Source: Paracoccus xiamenensis (GTDB taxonomy: Bacteria > Pseudomonadota > Alphaproteobacteria > Rhodobacterales > Rhodobacteraceae). From it: 64,000 bases of DNA. The notes under the pieces were generated by a model. That model had not been told where the DNA came from, did no database searches, and saw only the letters and a program-made list of their open reading frames with translations. The position numbers and the translations under genes are program-made. Positions 17,622-27,112 of the stretch are shown here, in pieces; position 1 is the first letter of the stretch; every line of letters begins with the position of its first letter. The DNA lies in assembly GCF_011308835.1 (NCBI RefSeq), contig NZ_JAAOHY010000001.1, positions 124,001 through 188,000 on the forward strand, in the 5' to 3' direction.

Positions 17622-18979
17622 GCCAGCCTGACGCAATGCCGGATGATCTGGACACCGATCCGCGCCCGATCATCGCACGTCTGCGTGACGGCGGCGGTCT
17701 GGATCAGGCCGGTGCGACGCAGATCGCGCGCGGGCTGGCGGATGGCGGTGTTTCGGATGCGCAGGCCGGTGCCTTTGCGATGGCGGTGCTGACCCGCGGC
17801 CTGTCGACGGAAGGGCGGGCCGCGCTGACGCGGGCGATGCGCGATTCCGGCCATGTGCTGCGCTGGGATCTGCCGGGTGCCGTCTTCGACAAGCACTCGA
17901 CCGGCGGCATCGGCGACGTGGTGTCGCTGATTCTCGCCCCGCTGCTTGCGGCCTGCGGCGTCTTCGTGCCGATGATTTCCGGGCGGGGCCTTGGCCATAC
18001 CGGCGGCACGCTGGACAAGCTGGAGGCCATTCCGGGCTATGACTGCGACCTGACCGAGGACCGTTTTCGTCAGGTGGTCACCGAGGTGGGCTGCGCCATC
18101 GTCGCGGCCTCGGGCGATCTGGCACCCGCCGACCGCCGCCTTTACGCCATTCGTGACGAGGCCGCCGCCGTCCAGTCGGTCGATCTGATCACCGCCTCGA
18201 TCCTGTCGAAGAAGCTTGCCGCCGGGCTGGATGCGCTGGTGCTGGACGTGAAATCGGGATCGGGCGCCTTCCTGCAATCGCAGAAGGAGGCCCACGAACT
18301 GGCGGAGTCGCTGGTATGGACGGCCAATGCGGCCGGCTGTCGGACCTCGGCGCTGATCACCGATATGGACCAGCCGCTCGCCCGCGCCGCCGGAAATGCG
18401 CTGGAAGTGGCCGAGGCGATCGCCTGCCTGCGCGGCGCGCCATCGGCGCTGCGCGACCTGACGCTGAAGCTGTCGGCCGAGGCATTGGCGCTGGCGGGGC
18501 AGGGCGATGCCGAAGCCCAAGTGACCGAAGCGCTGGATTCCGGCCGTGCCGCCGAAGCCTTCGCCCGCATGGTGGCGGCGCAGGGCGGGCCTGCGGATCT
18601 GGTCGAAGCCCCCGAGCGTTACCTGACGCCCGCGCCCGTCATTCGGCCCATCCCCGCCCCCGATGGCTTCGTGGCCGAAATCGACGCCACAGCACTCGGG
18701 CAGGCAGTGGTGGCGCTTGGCGGTGGCCGGGTCCGGTCGGGCGAGGTGATCGACCACCGTGTCGGCCTGTCGGATCTGCGCCGGCTGGCCGAACCGACCG
18801 AAGGGCAGCTGGGCCTCGTCCATGCCGCCAGCGATGCCGAGGCCGATGCCGCCATCGCCGCCGTTCAGGCCGCCTGCCGGATCGCGCCCGAAGCCCCGCC
18901 CGCTGGCCCGTTGGTGCGTGGCCATGTCGCGCCGCCCGCGGGTGGCCCGCAGAACTATCGTCAGCAAGCAGAGAATTGA
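17618..18979 (+). CDS. deoA: Thymidine phosphorylase
   Basis: A 453-residue nucleoside phosphorylase splitting thymidine (and deoxyuridine) into base and deoxyribose-1-phosphate. The family signature lies around residues 120-135 (GRGLGHTGGTLDKLEAIPG), with the phosphate site KHSTGGIGD and the KSGSGAF loop. The GTG start at 17618 overlaps the cdd stop, suggesting coupling. An ATG at 17636 would remove six residues and is a possible alternative. Confidence 0.94.
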   Translation: MSQPDAMPDDLDTDPRPIIARLRDGGGLDQAGATQIARGLADGGVSDAQAGAFAMAVLTRGLSTEGRAALTRAMRDSGHVLRWDLPGAVFDKHSTGGIGDVVSLILAPLLAACGVFVPMISGRGLGHTGGTLDKLEAIPGYDCDLTEDRFRQVVTEVGCAIVAASGDLAPADRRLYAIRDEAAAVQSVDLITASILSKKLAAGLDALVLDVKSGSGAFLQSQKEAHELAESLVWTANAAGCRTSALITDMDQPLARAAGNALEVAEAIACLRGAPSALRDLTLKLSAEALALAGQGDAEAQVTEALDSGRAAEAFARMVAAQGGPADLVEAPERYLTPAPVIRPIPAPDGFVAEIDATALGQAVVALGGGRVRSGEVIDHRVGLSDLRRLAEPTEGQLGLVHAASDAEADAAIAAVQAACRIAPEAPPAGPLVRGHVAPPAGGPQNYRQQAEN

Positions 18980-18987
18980 GGGCAACA

Positions 18988-20166
18988 ATGTCGCGTGTCT
19001 TCCTGGTGGTCATGGATTCGGTGGGGATCGGCGGCGCGCCCGACGCTGATCGTTTTTTCAATGACGGCCGCCCCGATACCGGCAGCAATACCGTGCTGCA
19101 CATGGCCCTGGCGCAGAGCCTGCACCTGCCCAATCTCGACCGGCTTGGCCTTGGGGCGGCGATCCGGCTTGCCTCGGGGCAGGACGCGCCGGGCCTCGGC
19201 GCGACGCCCGAAGGCCTGTGGGGCGCGGCCAGCGAGATTTCGCCCGGCAAGGATACGCCCTCGGGTCATTGGGAAATCGCTGGCGTACCCGTTCCCTGGG
19301 ACTGGCACTATTTCCCCGACACCCAGCCCGCTTTCCCGGCCGAAGTCACCGCCCGCGTCTGCGAACTGGCCGGGACCGAGGGGATCCTGGGCAACAAGCA
19401 TTCCTCGGGCACGGTGATCCTCGACGAATTGGGCGAGGAGCATATGCGCAGCGGCTGGCCGATCTGCTATACTTCGGCCGACAGCGTTTTTCAGATCGCC
19501 GCGCATGAAGAGGCCTTCGGCCTCGACCGCTTGCTGAAGCTGTGCGAAGACCTTGCACCCATGCTGCACGCGATGCGCGTCGGTCGCGTGATCGCACGCC
19601 CGTTTACCGGCACACCGGGTAATTTCACCCGCACCCCCAACCGCCGCGACTATGCCATCGCCCCACCGGCCGAGACGATTCTGGATATCGCCGCAAAGGC
19701 CGGGCGTGATACCCATGCCATCGGCAAGATCGGCGATATCTTCAGCCATCGCGGCATCGGCAAGCTGCACAAGGGCAAGTCCGACGCCGATCTGGCCGAG
19801 CACCTGCTGCGCATGATCGACACCGCCGCACCGGGCAGCCTGACCTTCGCCAACTTCGTCGAGTTCGACAGCCTTTACGGCCATCGGCGCGACATTCCCG
19901 GCTATGCCCGGCAGTTGGAATGGTTCGACACCGTTGCCGGACAGGCCATCGCGCGGCTGCAGCCCGGCGACTTGATGATTTTTACCGCCGATCACGGCAA
20001 CGACCCGTCCTGGACCGGCACAGACCATACGCGCGAACGCGTGCCCGTTTTGGGTGCCGGGCTGGGCGCGCGCGCCATTGGAAATGTTGGCTTTTCCGAT
20101 ATCGGCGCCAGTGTCGCGGCCCATCTGGGGCTGGATCTGCCGAAAGCCGGCGCCAGTTTTCTTTGA
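18988..20166 (+). CDS. deoB: Phosphopentomutase
   Basis: A 392-residue alkaline-phosphatase-superfamily mutase converting (deoxy)ribose-1-phosphate from DeoA into the 5-phosphate. Metal-site motifs are MDSVGIGGAPDA at the N-terminus and FTADHGNDPSWTGTDHTRE near the C-terminus. The catalytic threonine lies in SPGKDTPSGHWE. The open frame extends far upstream to 18316, but that region is deoA in another frame. The ATG at 18988 is 8 bases after deoA. Confidence 0.95.
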   Translation: MSRVFLVVMDSVGIGGAPDADRFFNDGRPDTGSNTVLHMALAQSLHLPNLDRLGLGAAIRLASGQDAPGLGATPEGLWGAASEISPGKDTPSGHWEIAGVPVPWDWHYFPDTQPAFPAEVTARVCELAGTEGILGNKHSSGTVILDELGEEHMRSGWPICYTSADSVFQIAAHEEAFGLDRLLKLCEDLAPMLHAMRVGRVIARPFTGTPGNFTRTPNRRDYAIAPPAETILDIAAKAGRDTHAIGKIGDIFSHRGIGKLHKGKSDADLAEHLLRMIDTAAPGSLTFANFVEFDSLYGHRRDIPGYARQLEWFDTVAGQAIARLQPGDLMIFTADHGNDPSWTGTDHTRERVPVLGAGLGARAIGNVGFSDIGASVAAHLGLDLPKAGASFL

Positions 20167-20199
20167 CCTTCCGCATTTGATTCGCAGGACCATCATCCG

Positions 20200-21180
20200 A
20201 TGAAAGACTTAAAGAAGATTGAATTGCATCTGCATCTGGAAGGTGCTGCGCCTCCGGCCTTTATTCGCGGGCTGGCAGCTGAAAAGAACATGGACCTGCC
20301 GCCGATTTTCGATGCGCAGGGGAATTACGACTACAAGGATTTCAACGACTTCCTGCGCGTCTATGAGGCCGCAACTGCGGCCATCAAGTCGCCGCAGGAC
20401 TATGCCCGGCTGTTGCGCGAAGTGCTGCAGAATTGCGGCGAACAGGGCGTCATCTATGCCGAGCTTTTCGTCTCTCCCGAATTCTGCGGCGGCGGCGATC
20501 TGTCGGCCTGGCGCGACTATCTGGCCGCGATGACCGAGGTCGCGACCGAGATGTCGGGCCACGGGATCGACAGCCGTGCGGTTCTGACCGTGATCCGCCA
20601 TTTCGGCCCCGAACGTGCCCGCAAGACCGCGATCTGCGCTGCCGAAACCGCCAGCGCCGATCACAGCGGTTGGGTGTCTGGCTTTGGCATGGGCGGCGCC
20701 GAAAACGTGGGCCGCGCGCAGGACTATGCTTGGAGCTTTGACTGCGCGCGCGAGGCAGGGCTGGGCCTGACCTCTCACGCTGGCGAATGGGGCGGGCCGC
20801 AATCCATTCGCGACACGGTGAGCCTTGGCGTCACCCGCATCGGCCACGGCGTCGGCGCCGTCGATGACCCGGCGCTGATGCGCGAACTGATCGACCGCGG
20901 TACGGTGTTGGAGGTCTGCCCCGGTTCGAACCTGGCGCTGGGGATCTATCCCGACTGGCGCGCCCATCCGATTGCGAAACTGGCCGATGCTGGCGTCAAG
21001 GTAACCGTTTCAACCGATGATCCGCCTTTCTTCCACACCACGCTATCACAGGAATATGACCGGCTTGCCGATGCCTTCGGCTGGGCCGAACCTGAATTCA
21101 CCGAGCTGAACCGTACCGCCGCCGAAGCCGCTTTTTGCGACGAAAACACCCGTGCGCGGCTGCGTGCCGCCTTCGCGTAA
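20200..21180 (+). CDS. add: Adenosine deaminase
   Basis: A 326-residue zinc amidohydrolase deaminating (deoxy)adenosine to (deoxy)inosine. Zinc and catalytic motifs are ELHLHLEG (HxH), TSHAGEWGG (His and catalytic Glu), RIGHGV and VSTDDPPFF. It is fourth in the salvage operon, 33 bases after deoB, with an AGGA ribosome binding site. An adenine deaminase of the same fold is less likely given the nucleoside operon. Confidence 0.92.
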   Translation: MKDLKKIELHLHLEGAAPPAFIRGLAAEKNMDLPPIFDAQGNYDYKDFNDFLRVYEAATAAIKSPQDYARLLREVLQNCGEQGVIYAELFVSPEFCGGGDLSAWRDYLAAMTEVATEMSGHGIDSRAVLTVIRHFGPERARKTAICAAETASADHSGWVSGFGMGGAENVGRAQDYAWSFDCAREAGLGLTSHAGEWGGPQSIRDTVSLGVTRIGHGVGAVDDPALMRELIDRGTVLEVCPGSNLALGIYPDWRAHPIAKLADAGVKVTVSTDDPPFFHTTLSQEYDRLADAFGWAEPEFTELNRTAAEAAFCDENTRARLRAAFA

Positions 21181-21242
21181 CGGCTGGACAGTTGCCGCGC
21201 AGCCCCTATACCGCCCCGCAGCCCCAAATCGGAAGTGACGCC

Positions 21243-21878
21243 ATGACCACCAAGCACCTGACCATCGTCGATCACCCGCTGGTACAGCACAAGCTGACGC
21301 TGATGCGCGACAAAGGCACCTCGACCGCCGGCTTTCGGCAGCTGCTGCGCGAGATCAGCCTGCTGCTTGCATATGAGATCACCCGCGAACTGCCGGTAAC
21401 CCATCAGCGGATCGAGACGCCCTTGCAGCCGATGGACGCCCCCGTGCTGGAAGGCAAGAAACTGGCGCTGGTGTCTATCCTGCGGGCCGGAAACGGGCTG
21501 ATGGATGGCATTCTGGAACTGATCCCCTCGGCCCGGGTGGGGTTTGTCGGGCTGTACCGCGACCCTGAAACGCTGCAACCCGTACAGTATTATTCCAAGC
21601 TTCCCAAAGAGTTGGACGCGCGTATGACCATCGTCGTCGACCCGATGCTGGCGACGGGAAATTCGTCGGCGGCAGCGATCGACCTGGTCAAGGCCGCGGG
21701 TGCCACAAATATCCGCTTTCTGTGCCTTCTGGCATCGCCCGAAGGCGTGGCGCGCATGGCAGAGGCTCATCCGGATGTTCCCATTGTGACGGCGTCACTG
21801 GAAGAAAGGCTGGACGATCACGGCTATATCGTGCCAGGGCTGGGCGACGCCGGCGACCGGATGTTCGGGACGAAATAG
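21243..21878 (+). CDS. upp: Uracil phosphoribosyltransferase
   Basis: A 211-residue enzyme that makes UMP from uracil and PRPP, recycling the base released by DeoA. The PRPP loop is [14 protein letters not shown], and the C-terminal uracil-binding [17 protein letters not shown] is complete. The ATG at 21243 was chosen because the upstream in-frame start at 21135 lies inside add. It is the last gene of the operon. Confidence 0.95.
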   Translation: MTTKHLTIVDHPLVQHKLTLMRDKGTSTAGFRQLLREISLLLAYEITRELPVTHQRIETPLQPMDAPVLEGKKLALVSILRAGNGLMDGILELIPSARVGFVGLYRDPETLQPVQYYSKLPKELDARMTIVVDPMLATGNSSAAAIDLVKAAGATNIRFLCLLASPEGVARMAEAHPDVPIVTASLEERLDDHGYIVPGLGDAGDRMFGTK

Positions 21879-21941
21879 GGAATTAACCCGCTGGTAAGCC
21901 GCGCCCGCTAGAACGGTCGAAACGACTGATTCGGCGGTAAC

Positions 21942-23081
21942 ATGCGGCAACTGGTGCTTTTCTTGCTGTTCTGGATGACGGGGGCCGGGCTTGCACGCGC
22001 AGAAAGTGCCGGTCCCGCTGAAACGCCCCCCGGTGACTATCCGGGGGCGCAATACATTGACAGTACGGGCTGCGTGTTTGTTCGTGACGGCCGGGCATGG
22101 GTGGCCAGACTGGGTGATGACGGCGCGCAAACATGCGGCTTTCCCCCCAGCCTAACCGCATGGTCATCCGAAGACCGATCTGCGCCGAAATCCTCGATGG
22201 CTGAGATCGAGCGCGAACTGACCGTGGCGATTGTGGCGGCCGAGGGCGCGGCAATCGACCTGACACAACCGACAGCGGCCGAGGACCATCGCGCGGCCCC
22301 CGTTGCAAAGGTGCGTTCCGACAGCCCTGCCATCGTTGCGCGTGATACGGCGCGGCAGCATCGTGCAGTGGTCACCGTTGGGGCCGACCCCGCAACCGGC
22401 CCCGGGGCCGAGATCGCGCGCGCGCTTCATGCCGATCCTGTTCTGGAGGCTCGGATGACAGCGGCAATAGACCCCAATGCGCGTCTTTGCGCGCTGCTTG
22501 GGTTGAAATCGCTGGCGGGGAACGGCTGGTCCGTGGGCGCCGATCCGACACGGGGCTATTGTAAGGGCCTCGCGCCGCAGGCATTGCCAAGCCTGCGCGA
22601 GCCGGTGAAAGAAGCCGGGCGCAAAGGCGCGGCCTCGTCACTGCAACCGGCCGCCAAGGGGGCGGAAATGCCTGCCGCTCGGCCTCAGCCTTCGCCAGCG
22701 ACGGGCGCGGCTAGTCAGGCGCGCGCCACCACCGCCAAATCGGACAGTGCCGCCGCCGATGCCCCGGGGGGGCGCCAGAACGCAACTGCGGAACGGCCTG
22801 CAATGCGCAAAGGTGGATCGGCCTCGGTCGGGGCCGGTGATCCGGGCGGCAATGTTCCGGCGAATGCGCGATTTGTGCAGATCGGAGAGTTCAATGCCGA
22901 TGGTGTCACCGCCGCTGTGGCTGCGATCCGGGCGATGGGCTATCCGGTCGCGCGGCAAACCAAGCCAAATTCGCAGGGGCAACGAATTATCGTGGCCGGA
23001 CCGTTCGACAACCGCGAGCGCCTGATCGCGGCATTGGATCGACTGCGGCGGGCTGGCTATCCCCGCGCTTTTGCGCGCTAG
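21942..23081 (+). CDS. Secreted SPOR-domain protein
   Basis: A 379-residue protein with a clear signal peptide (residues 1-20: hydrophobic LVLFLLFWMTGAGLA, then RAES). The middle, about 90-305, is Ala/Pro/Gly-rich and probably disordered. The last 75 residues form a SPOR domain (FVQIGEFNADGVTAAVAAI, with IVAGPFDNRERLIAALDRL), which binds glycan strands lacking stem peptides at the division site. A conserved-looking N-terminal part has CVFVRDGRAWVA. A role in cell-wall remodelling or division is inferred. It sits 63 bases after upp with its own spacing. Confidence 0.82.
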   Translation: MRQLVLFLLFWMTGAGLARAESAGPAETPPGDYPGAQYIDSTGCVFVRDGRAWVARLGDDGAQTCGFPPSLTAWSSEDRSAPKSSMAEIERELTVAIVAAEGAAIDLTQPTAAEDHRAAPVAKVRSDSPAIVARDTARQHRAVVTVGADPATGPGAEIARALHADPVLEARMTAAIDPNARLCALLGLKSLAGNGWSVGADPTRGYCKGLAPQALPSLREPVKEAGRKGAASSLQPAAKGAEMPAARPQPSPATGAASQARATTAKSDSAAADAPGGRQNATAERPAMRKGGSASVGAGDPGGNVPANARFVQIGEFNADGVTAAVAAIRAMGYPVARQTKPNSQGQRIIVAGPFDNRERLIAALDRLRRAGYPRAFAR

Positions 23082-23158
23082 GAGCCTGGCAGGGATGCAT
23101 GCGACGTGGCACGCCCGCGCAAAGCACTGATGGCTGGCGTGGCAGGACGCTCTGGCCT

Positions 23159-23187
23159 TCGGCGAAGGTGAAAGGAGCCTTCGCCGA
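23159..23187. terminator. Perfect 10-bp hairpin in the 23.1-23.35 kb gap
   Basis: TCGGCGAAGG pairs exactly with CCTTCGCCGA around a 9-base loop. No strong T-run follows. It may end the SPOR gene or the minus-strand gene at 23347. The rest of this 265-base gap shows nothing else I can name. Confidence 0.4.
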
Positions 23188-23346
23188 CGAAACGGGCGGT
23201 TAAGGTATGCGCACCAGAAGAGGCTGTGGCGCAGGATGACGGTGCCCCGCGGTCATTCCGTCCAGCATCCGATCAGTCGCGGCGCAGGGACGTCAGGGTC
23301 ATGCTGCCTGTCGATCAAAGGTCTTGGGGGCAACCGCGTCCAAGGC

Positions 23347-24390
23347 TCACCCCCGATCAATGCAGATCTGCTGCAGGGTGAGCCAGTCGCGTTCGGTCAG
23401 GATTGGTGGATAGGGCTGGGTGCGGAACGGGTCGGATTCGGTCAGGGCGACGGGGGCAGGGATGGCGCCGGGAAGGGTCTCGGCATAGGGCGTGGCGGGG
23501 ATGCGTGAGGCGGCGAATCCTTGCAGAAGCTGCTGGTCGGCCGGTCGATGCGGCGGCGACGACAGCAAGGCCTCGCCAAAACCCTGCAATGCATTCGGCG
23601 ACAGGGTGCCACGCGTCAGCAGGCTCAGCACCTCGGGGAAAGAGGCGCGGTCCATGATCGCCCGCATCGGGTCGGTCGTTTCTGCAGCGATTTTCGCGGC
23701 AAGAAGATGTCCGGCCAGGGCGGCTGGGTCGGATTGATCCGCGATCAGGCGGTTATCGACGACGATCAGGTCGCCGGGCAGCAGCAACGCCCCTTCCAAT
23801 CCATCGCGCAGAACCGCAATGCGGGTCTTGGGGGGCAGGCCGATGCGGCGTGCGAGGCCGTGCAAGGACGCCTCGGCGGCCGGATCGGTGCAGGGCTGCC
23901 CGGTCGATCGGCTCATGTCGCCAAGAATCCCCTGGCCGATCTGCGCGCGTTCGGCGGCGGGGGTGATGCGGACGGCATGCGCGCGCAAGGCATCGGGCAG
24001 CCAGATGATCCCCGCCAGCAGCATCACCACCAGCGCGGTCGCGGTCAGGCTGCCGCGCAGCCGGCCGGGATGCGGCTTACGCGCCGCAATCGCCGATTGC
24101 ACCCGGTTGATCGCGTCGATCATCCAGCGGTCGTCGATCTCCAACGTCTCATAGCCGGCATCTTCGGCGGTGGTGACCGGGGTATAGACCGCCGGCGTGC
24201 CGCCCGGATTCAGGCGCTGAATCGCGGGCAGTGACCAATGCGTCAGCGGCGCGTCGGATTTGGGATCAGACAGGATCAGCGTCGCCTCGCCAATCGAGAC
24301 GACGACCTCGCGCAATTGCGCATCGGGCGAGGACCGCCAACTGCCCGGCGATTCCAGCCGTTGAAACTGCCTCAGCGCGGTCGAACGCAT
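23347..24390 (-). CDS. Membrane protein with a degenerate M48-type peptidase domain
   Basis: A 347-residue protein with a cytoplasmic N-terminal part (about 1-110), one membrane helix (about 114-132: TATALVVMLLAGIIWL) and a C-terminal domain. Residues 190-240 follow the layout of M48 metalloproteases (LLLPGDLIVVDNRLIA, the strand before the active-site helix). The helix reads AGHLLAAK instead of HExxH, so the catalytic glutamate and second histidine are missing. It is 51 bases downstream of rpoH. Function is unknown; a non-catalytic sensor or substrate-binding role is an inference. Confidence 0.6.
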   Translation of the reverse strand: MRSTALRQFQRLESPGSWRSSPDAQLREVVVSIGEATLILSDPKSDAPLTHWSLPAIQRLNPGGTPAVYTPVTTAEDAGYETLEIDDRWMIDAINRVQSAIAARKPHPGRLRGSLTATALVVMLLAGIIWLPDALRAHAVRITPAAERAQIGQGILGDMSRSTGQPCTDPAAEASLHGLARRIGLPPKTRIAVLRDGLEGALLLPGDLIVVDNRLIADQSDPAALAGHLLAAKIAAETTDPMRAIMDRASFPEVLSLLTRGTLSPNALQGFGEALLSSPPHRPADQQLLQGFAASRIPATPYAETLPGAIPAPVALTESDPFRTQPYPPILTERDWLTLQQICIDRG

Positions 24391-24441
24391 TCCAACCTGT
24401 CCGTCATATCGCGCCCAGCATGGGGCGGGGCGCGGGCGGCG

Positions 24442-25347
24442 TCAATCGTCGGCGCCGATCGTCATGCCCTTGTCCTGGGCCATGCTGCGCATCCGGTTCT
24501 GAAGCTTCTCGAAGGCGCGGACCTCGATCTGGCGGATACGTTCGCGCGAGACATCGTAACGTTCGGACAATTCCTCCAGCGTCAGGGGATCGTCGCGCAG
24601 CCGACGCTCCATCAGGATGTCCTTCTCGCGGTCGTTCAGCACATCCATCGCCTGCATCAGCATCGTGCGGCGGGTGTCGAGTTCTTCGGATTCCGCATAG
24701 GCCTCGGCCTGATTGGCGTCCTCGTCTTCCAGCCAGTCCTGCCATTGCGCGGTCGATTCGCCATCGCCCGACCCGACCGTCGCATTCAGCGACGCGTCCG
24801 AGCCCGCCATGCGGCGGTTCATGTCGATGACTTCCTGTTCGGTGACGTTCAGGTCATTGGCAATGCGGGCGACGTTTTCGGGGCGCAGGTCGCCTTCTTC
24901 CAAGGCACCGATGCGGTTCTTGGCCTTGCGCAGGTTGAAGAACAGCTTTTTCTGCCCCGAGGTGGTGCCCATCTTCACCAGCGACCAGGACCGCAGGATA
25001 TATTCCTGGATCGAGGCGCGGATCCACCACATCGCATAGGTCGCCAGACGAAACCCCTTTTCGGGATCGAAACGCTTCACCGCCTGCATCAGGCCCACAT
25101 TCGCTTCCGAGATGACCTCGGCCTGAGGCAGCCCGTAACCGCGATAACCCATGGCAATCTTGGCGGCCAGCCGCAGGTGCGAGGTCACCATCTTATGCGC
25201 GGCCTCGCTGTCCTCGTGATCGACCCAGGCCTTGGCCAGCATGTATTCTTCTTCGGGTTCCAGCAGCGGGAACTTGCGAATTTCCTGCAAATAGCGGTTC
25301 AGCCCCTGTTCGGGGCTGGGCGCGGGGAGGGAAGTGTAGTTGGCCAT
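24442..25347 (-). CDS. rpoH: Heat-shock sigma factor RpoH (sigma-32)
   Basis: A 301-residue sigma-70-family factor. Region 2 is visible as LVTSHLRLAAKIAMGY-type sequence around residues 50-110 with FRLATYAMWWIRASIQEYIL. The RpoH box lies just after it (SLVKMGTTSGQKKLFFNLRK), and region 4 ends in SRERIRQIEVRAFEKL. It would direct transcription of heat-shock genes such as the hsp20 gene at 37.9-38.3 kb, which has a matching promoter. An AGGA site precedes the start. It is 21 bases downstream of the RluD-type gene. Confidence 0.95.
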   Translation of the reverse strand: MANYTSLPAPSPEQGLNRYLQEIRKFPLLEPEEEYMLAKAWVDHEDSEAAHKMVTSHLRLAAKIAMGYRGYGLPQAEVISEANVGLMQAVKRFDPEKGFRLATYAMWWIRASIQEYILRSWSLVKMGTTSGQKKLFFNLRKAKNRIGALEEGDLRPENVARIANDLNVTEQEVIDMNRRMAGSDASLNATVGSGDGESTAQWQDWLEDEDANQAEAYAESEELDTRRTMLMQAMDVLNDREKDILMERRLRDDPLTLEELSERYDVSRERIRQIEVRAFEKLQNRMRSMAQDKGMTIGADD

Positions 25348-25368
25348 CTTATCTGTCCTCTCACCGGA

Positions 25369-26412
25369 TCAACGCTGGTCCGCTGCGGCAGTTCCGCGCA
25401 GCTGATCCAACAAATCCTGCATATCTTCGGGAAGGGGCGATGTGAATTCCAGATGCGCCCCGCTCACGGGATGGTCAAAGCCCAGCCGGGCGGCATGAAG
25501 CGCCTGGCGGGGGAAGTTCTGGACCGCCTCGGCCGCATCGCCCAGGGCCTTGGCCGAGGCTTTGCGCGCCCCGCCATAGGTCGGATCGCCGATCAGCCCA
25601 AGGCCCGCATGGGCCATATGGACGCGGATCTGGTGGGTGCGGCCGGTTTCCAGCCGGCATTCGACCAGCATGGCGGCGGGCGGTGTGCCGAAGCTTTCCA
25701 GCATCCGCGCGCGGGTGACGGCGTGGCGGCCACGTTCGCCATCGAACAGCACGGCCTGACGCTGGCGGTCGGTCGGGTGGCGGTCAAGCCGTGAGGTGAT
25801 TTTCATCACTCCGCCGGGTTCAAAGCTGACACCGCGTGTACCGCGCAGGCGGGCGGCGGCCGGGTCGATGACCCCGTGACCAAGCGCCAGATAGGCGCGG
25901 TCGGTGCTGTGCGCTTCGAACTGCGCGGCAAGGCCGTGATGGGCGCGGTCGGATTTCGCCGCCACCAGCAGGCCCGAGGTGTCCTTGTCGATCCGGTGGA
26001 CGATGCCCGGCCGCATCTCTCCGCCGATGCCCGACAGGCTGCCGGCGCAATGATGCAGCAGCGCATTGACCAGCGTACCGTCGCGGCTGCCCGGCGCGGG
26101 GTGGACAACCATGCCGGCGGGCTTGTCGATGACGATCAGGTCCGCATCCTCATAGACCACGTTCAGCGGGATATCCTGCGCCAGCGTTTCGACCGGTTCG
26201 GGATCGGGCAGGGCGATGCGCCAGACCTGCCCCGGCTGGACGCGCAGCTTGGCACCGGTGGCCGGCCCGTCCGGCCCGATCACCGCGCCTTCGGCGATCA
26301 GCTTTGACAGCCGCGAACGCGACAATGCCGCTTCTGCTGGCACAAGATCGGCAAGCGCCTTATCAAGGCGTTCAGTTACACCCTCGGGAATGGTCAGGAT
26401 CAGTTCACTCAT
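25369..26412 (-). CDS. RluA/RluD-family 23S rRNA pseudouridine synthase
   Basis: A 347-residue RNA-modifying enzyme with an N-terminal S4-type domain (about 1-75, RLDKALADLVPAEAALSRSR) and a catalytic domain. The active-site aspartate is in GIVHRIDKDTSGLLVAAKS. The C-terminal RTHQIRVHMAHAGLGLIGDP is the second family signature. RluD is the best fit because of the S4 domain and the linkage to rpoH common in alphaproteobacteria. The start MSELIL at 26412 overlaps, on opposite strands, the start codon of the DUF6476 gene. Confidence 0.87.
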   Translation of the reverse strand: MSELILTIPEGVTERLDKALADLVPAEAALSRSRLSKLIAEGAVIGPDGPATGAKLRVQPGQVWRIALPDPEPVETLAQDIPLNVVYEDADLIVIDKPAGMVVHPAPGSRDGTLVNALLHHCAGSLSGIGGEMRPGIVHRIDKDTSGLLVAAKSDRAHHGLAAQFEAHSTDRAYLALGHGVIDPAAARLRGTRGVSFEPGGVMKITSRLDRHPTDRQRQAVLFDGERGRHAVTRARMLESFGTPPAAMLVECRLETGRTHQIRVHMAHAGLGLIGDPTYGGARKASAKALGDAAEAVQNFPRQALHAARLGFDHPVSGAHLEFTSPLPEDMQDLLDQLRGTAAADQR

Positions 26413-26752
26413 GGATCGCGATGTAAAGGATGCGCCCGCCCGGGGCGAGAGGCAACCGCTGGCTACGCCCTCGCCCGAGGTACCGCATCTGCTGTTTCTC
26501 AAGTTGATGGTCGGCGGGCTGGCCGTGGCGATGGTGCTGGGACTGGGGCTGATCGGCACCATCATGTGGCTGCGCCTGAACGCGCCCATGCTGCCTGATC
26601 TGCCCGAATCGGTGAACCTGCCCGAGGGCAGCAATGCCGAGGCCGTGACCTTTGCCCGCAACCGGCTGATCGTGGTGACAGACCGGGGCGAAATTGTGAT
26701 TTATGACGCCGATGGCGCGTGGCATCAGACGGTTGAGCTGAATCCGCGCTGA
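26411..26752 (+). CDS. DUF6476-type single-pass membrane protein
   Basis: A 113-residue protein with one membrane helix at about 33-57 (LMVGGLAVAMVLGLGLIG, then TIMWLRL) and a C-terminal beta-rich part (NRLIVVTDRGEIVIYD). The N-terminal 28 residues would be cytoplasmic. Its ATG and the ATG of the divergent pseudouridine synthase share the same CATG palindrome. The family assignment is from memory of Rhodobacterales proteins; no function is known. Confidence 0.7.
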   Translation: MDRDVKDAPARGERQPLATPSPEVPHLLFLKLMVGGLAVAMVLGLGLIGTIMWLRLNAPMLPDLPESVNLPEGSNAEAVTFARNRLIVVTDRGEIVIYDADGAWHQTVELNPR

Positions 26753-26753
26753 A

Positions 26754-27002
26754 TCACCCCTGCGCTTTCGCTTCCAGCGCGTCCAGCCGGGCCTTCAGTT
26801 CCGCATTCTCGGTGCGGGCCTTGATGGCCATGTCGCGGACGGCATCGAATTCTTCTCGGGTGACCAGGTTGCGTTCGGCAAGCCAGCGGTCGATCCAGGA
26901 ATTGAAGGCGGTCTCGGCCTCGGATTTGGCGCCCTGGGCCACACCCATCGCATTTGTCATCATCCGTGACATGTCGTCGAAGAACTTGTTCTGGCTGGTC
27001 AT
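26754..27002 (-). CDS. ubiK: UbiK / BMFP-family accessory factor
   Basis: An 82-residue protein with an amphipathic N-terminal helix ([17 protein letters not shown]) and a C-terminal coiled coil ([20 protein letters not shown]). The [12 protein letters not shown] segment is the BMFP signature. UbiK assists ubiquinone biosynthesis and can promote membrane fusion in vitro. It is convergent with the DUF6476 gene; their stops are one base apart. Confidence 0.85.
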   Translation of the reverse strand: MTSQNKFFDDMSRMMTNAMGVAQGAKSEAETAFNSWIDRWLAERNLVTREEFDAVRDMAIKARTENAELKARLDALEAKAQG

Positions 27003-27112
27003 CCTGCGCTCCTGCGGGGTTCTTTCTGCCTATATGGGGCAAGCGGGCGCGGGGTTCAATGTTGACACCGGGCCGCCCGTGGCTAGCGTGCGCGGGCAAT
27101 CAAAGGACCGCC

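Noticed and set aside
22560..22860. Proline/alanine-rich low-complexity DNA inside the SPOR gene considered as a repeat
   Set aside because: It is a disordered linker with no exact repeated unit.
24238..25794. Plus-strand open frame opposite the M48-like gene, rpoH and the pseudouridine synthase gene
   Set aside because: Antisense to three real genes and without recognisable sequence features.
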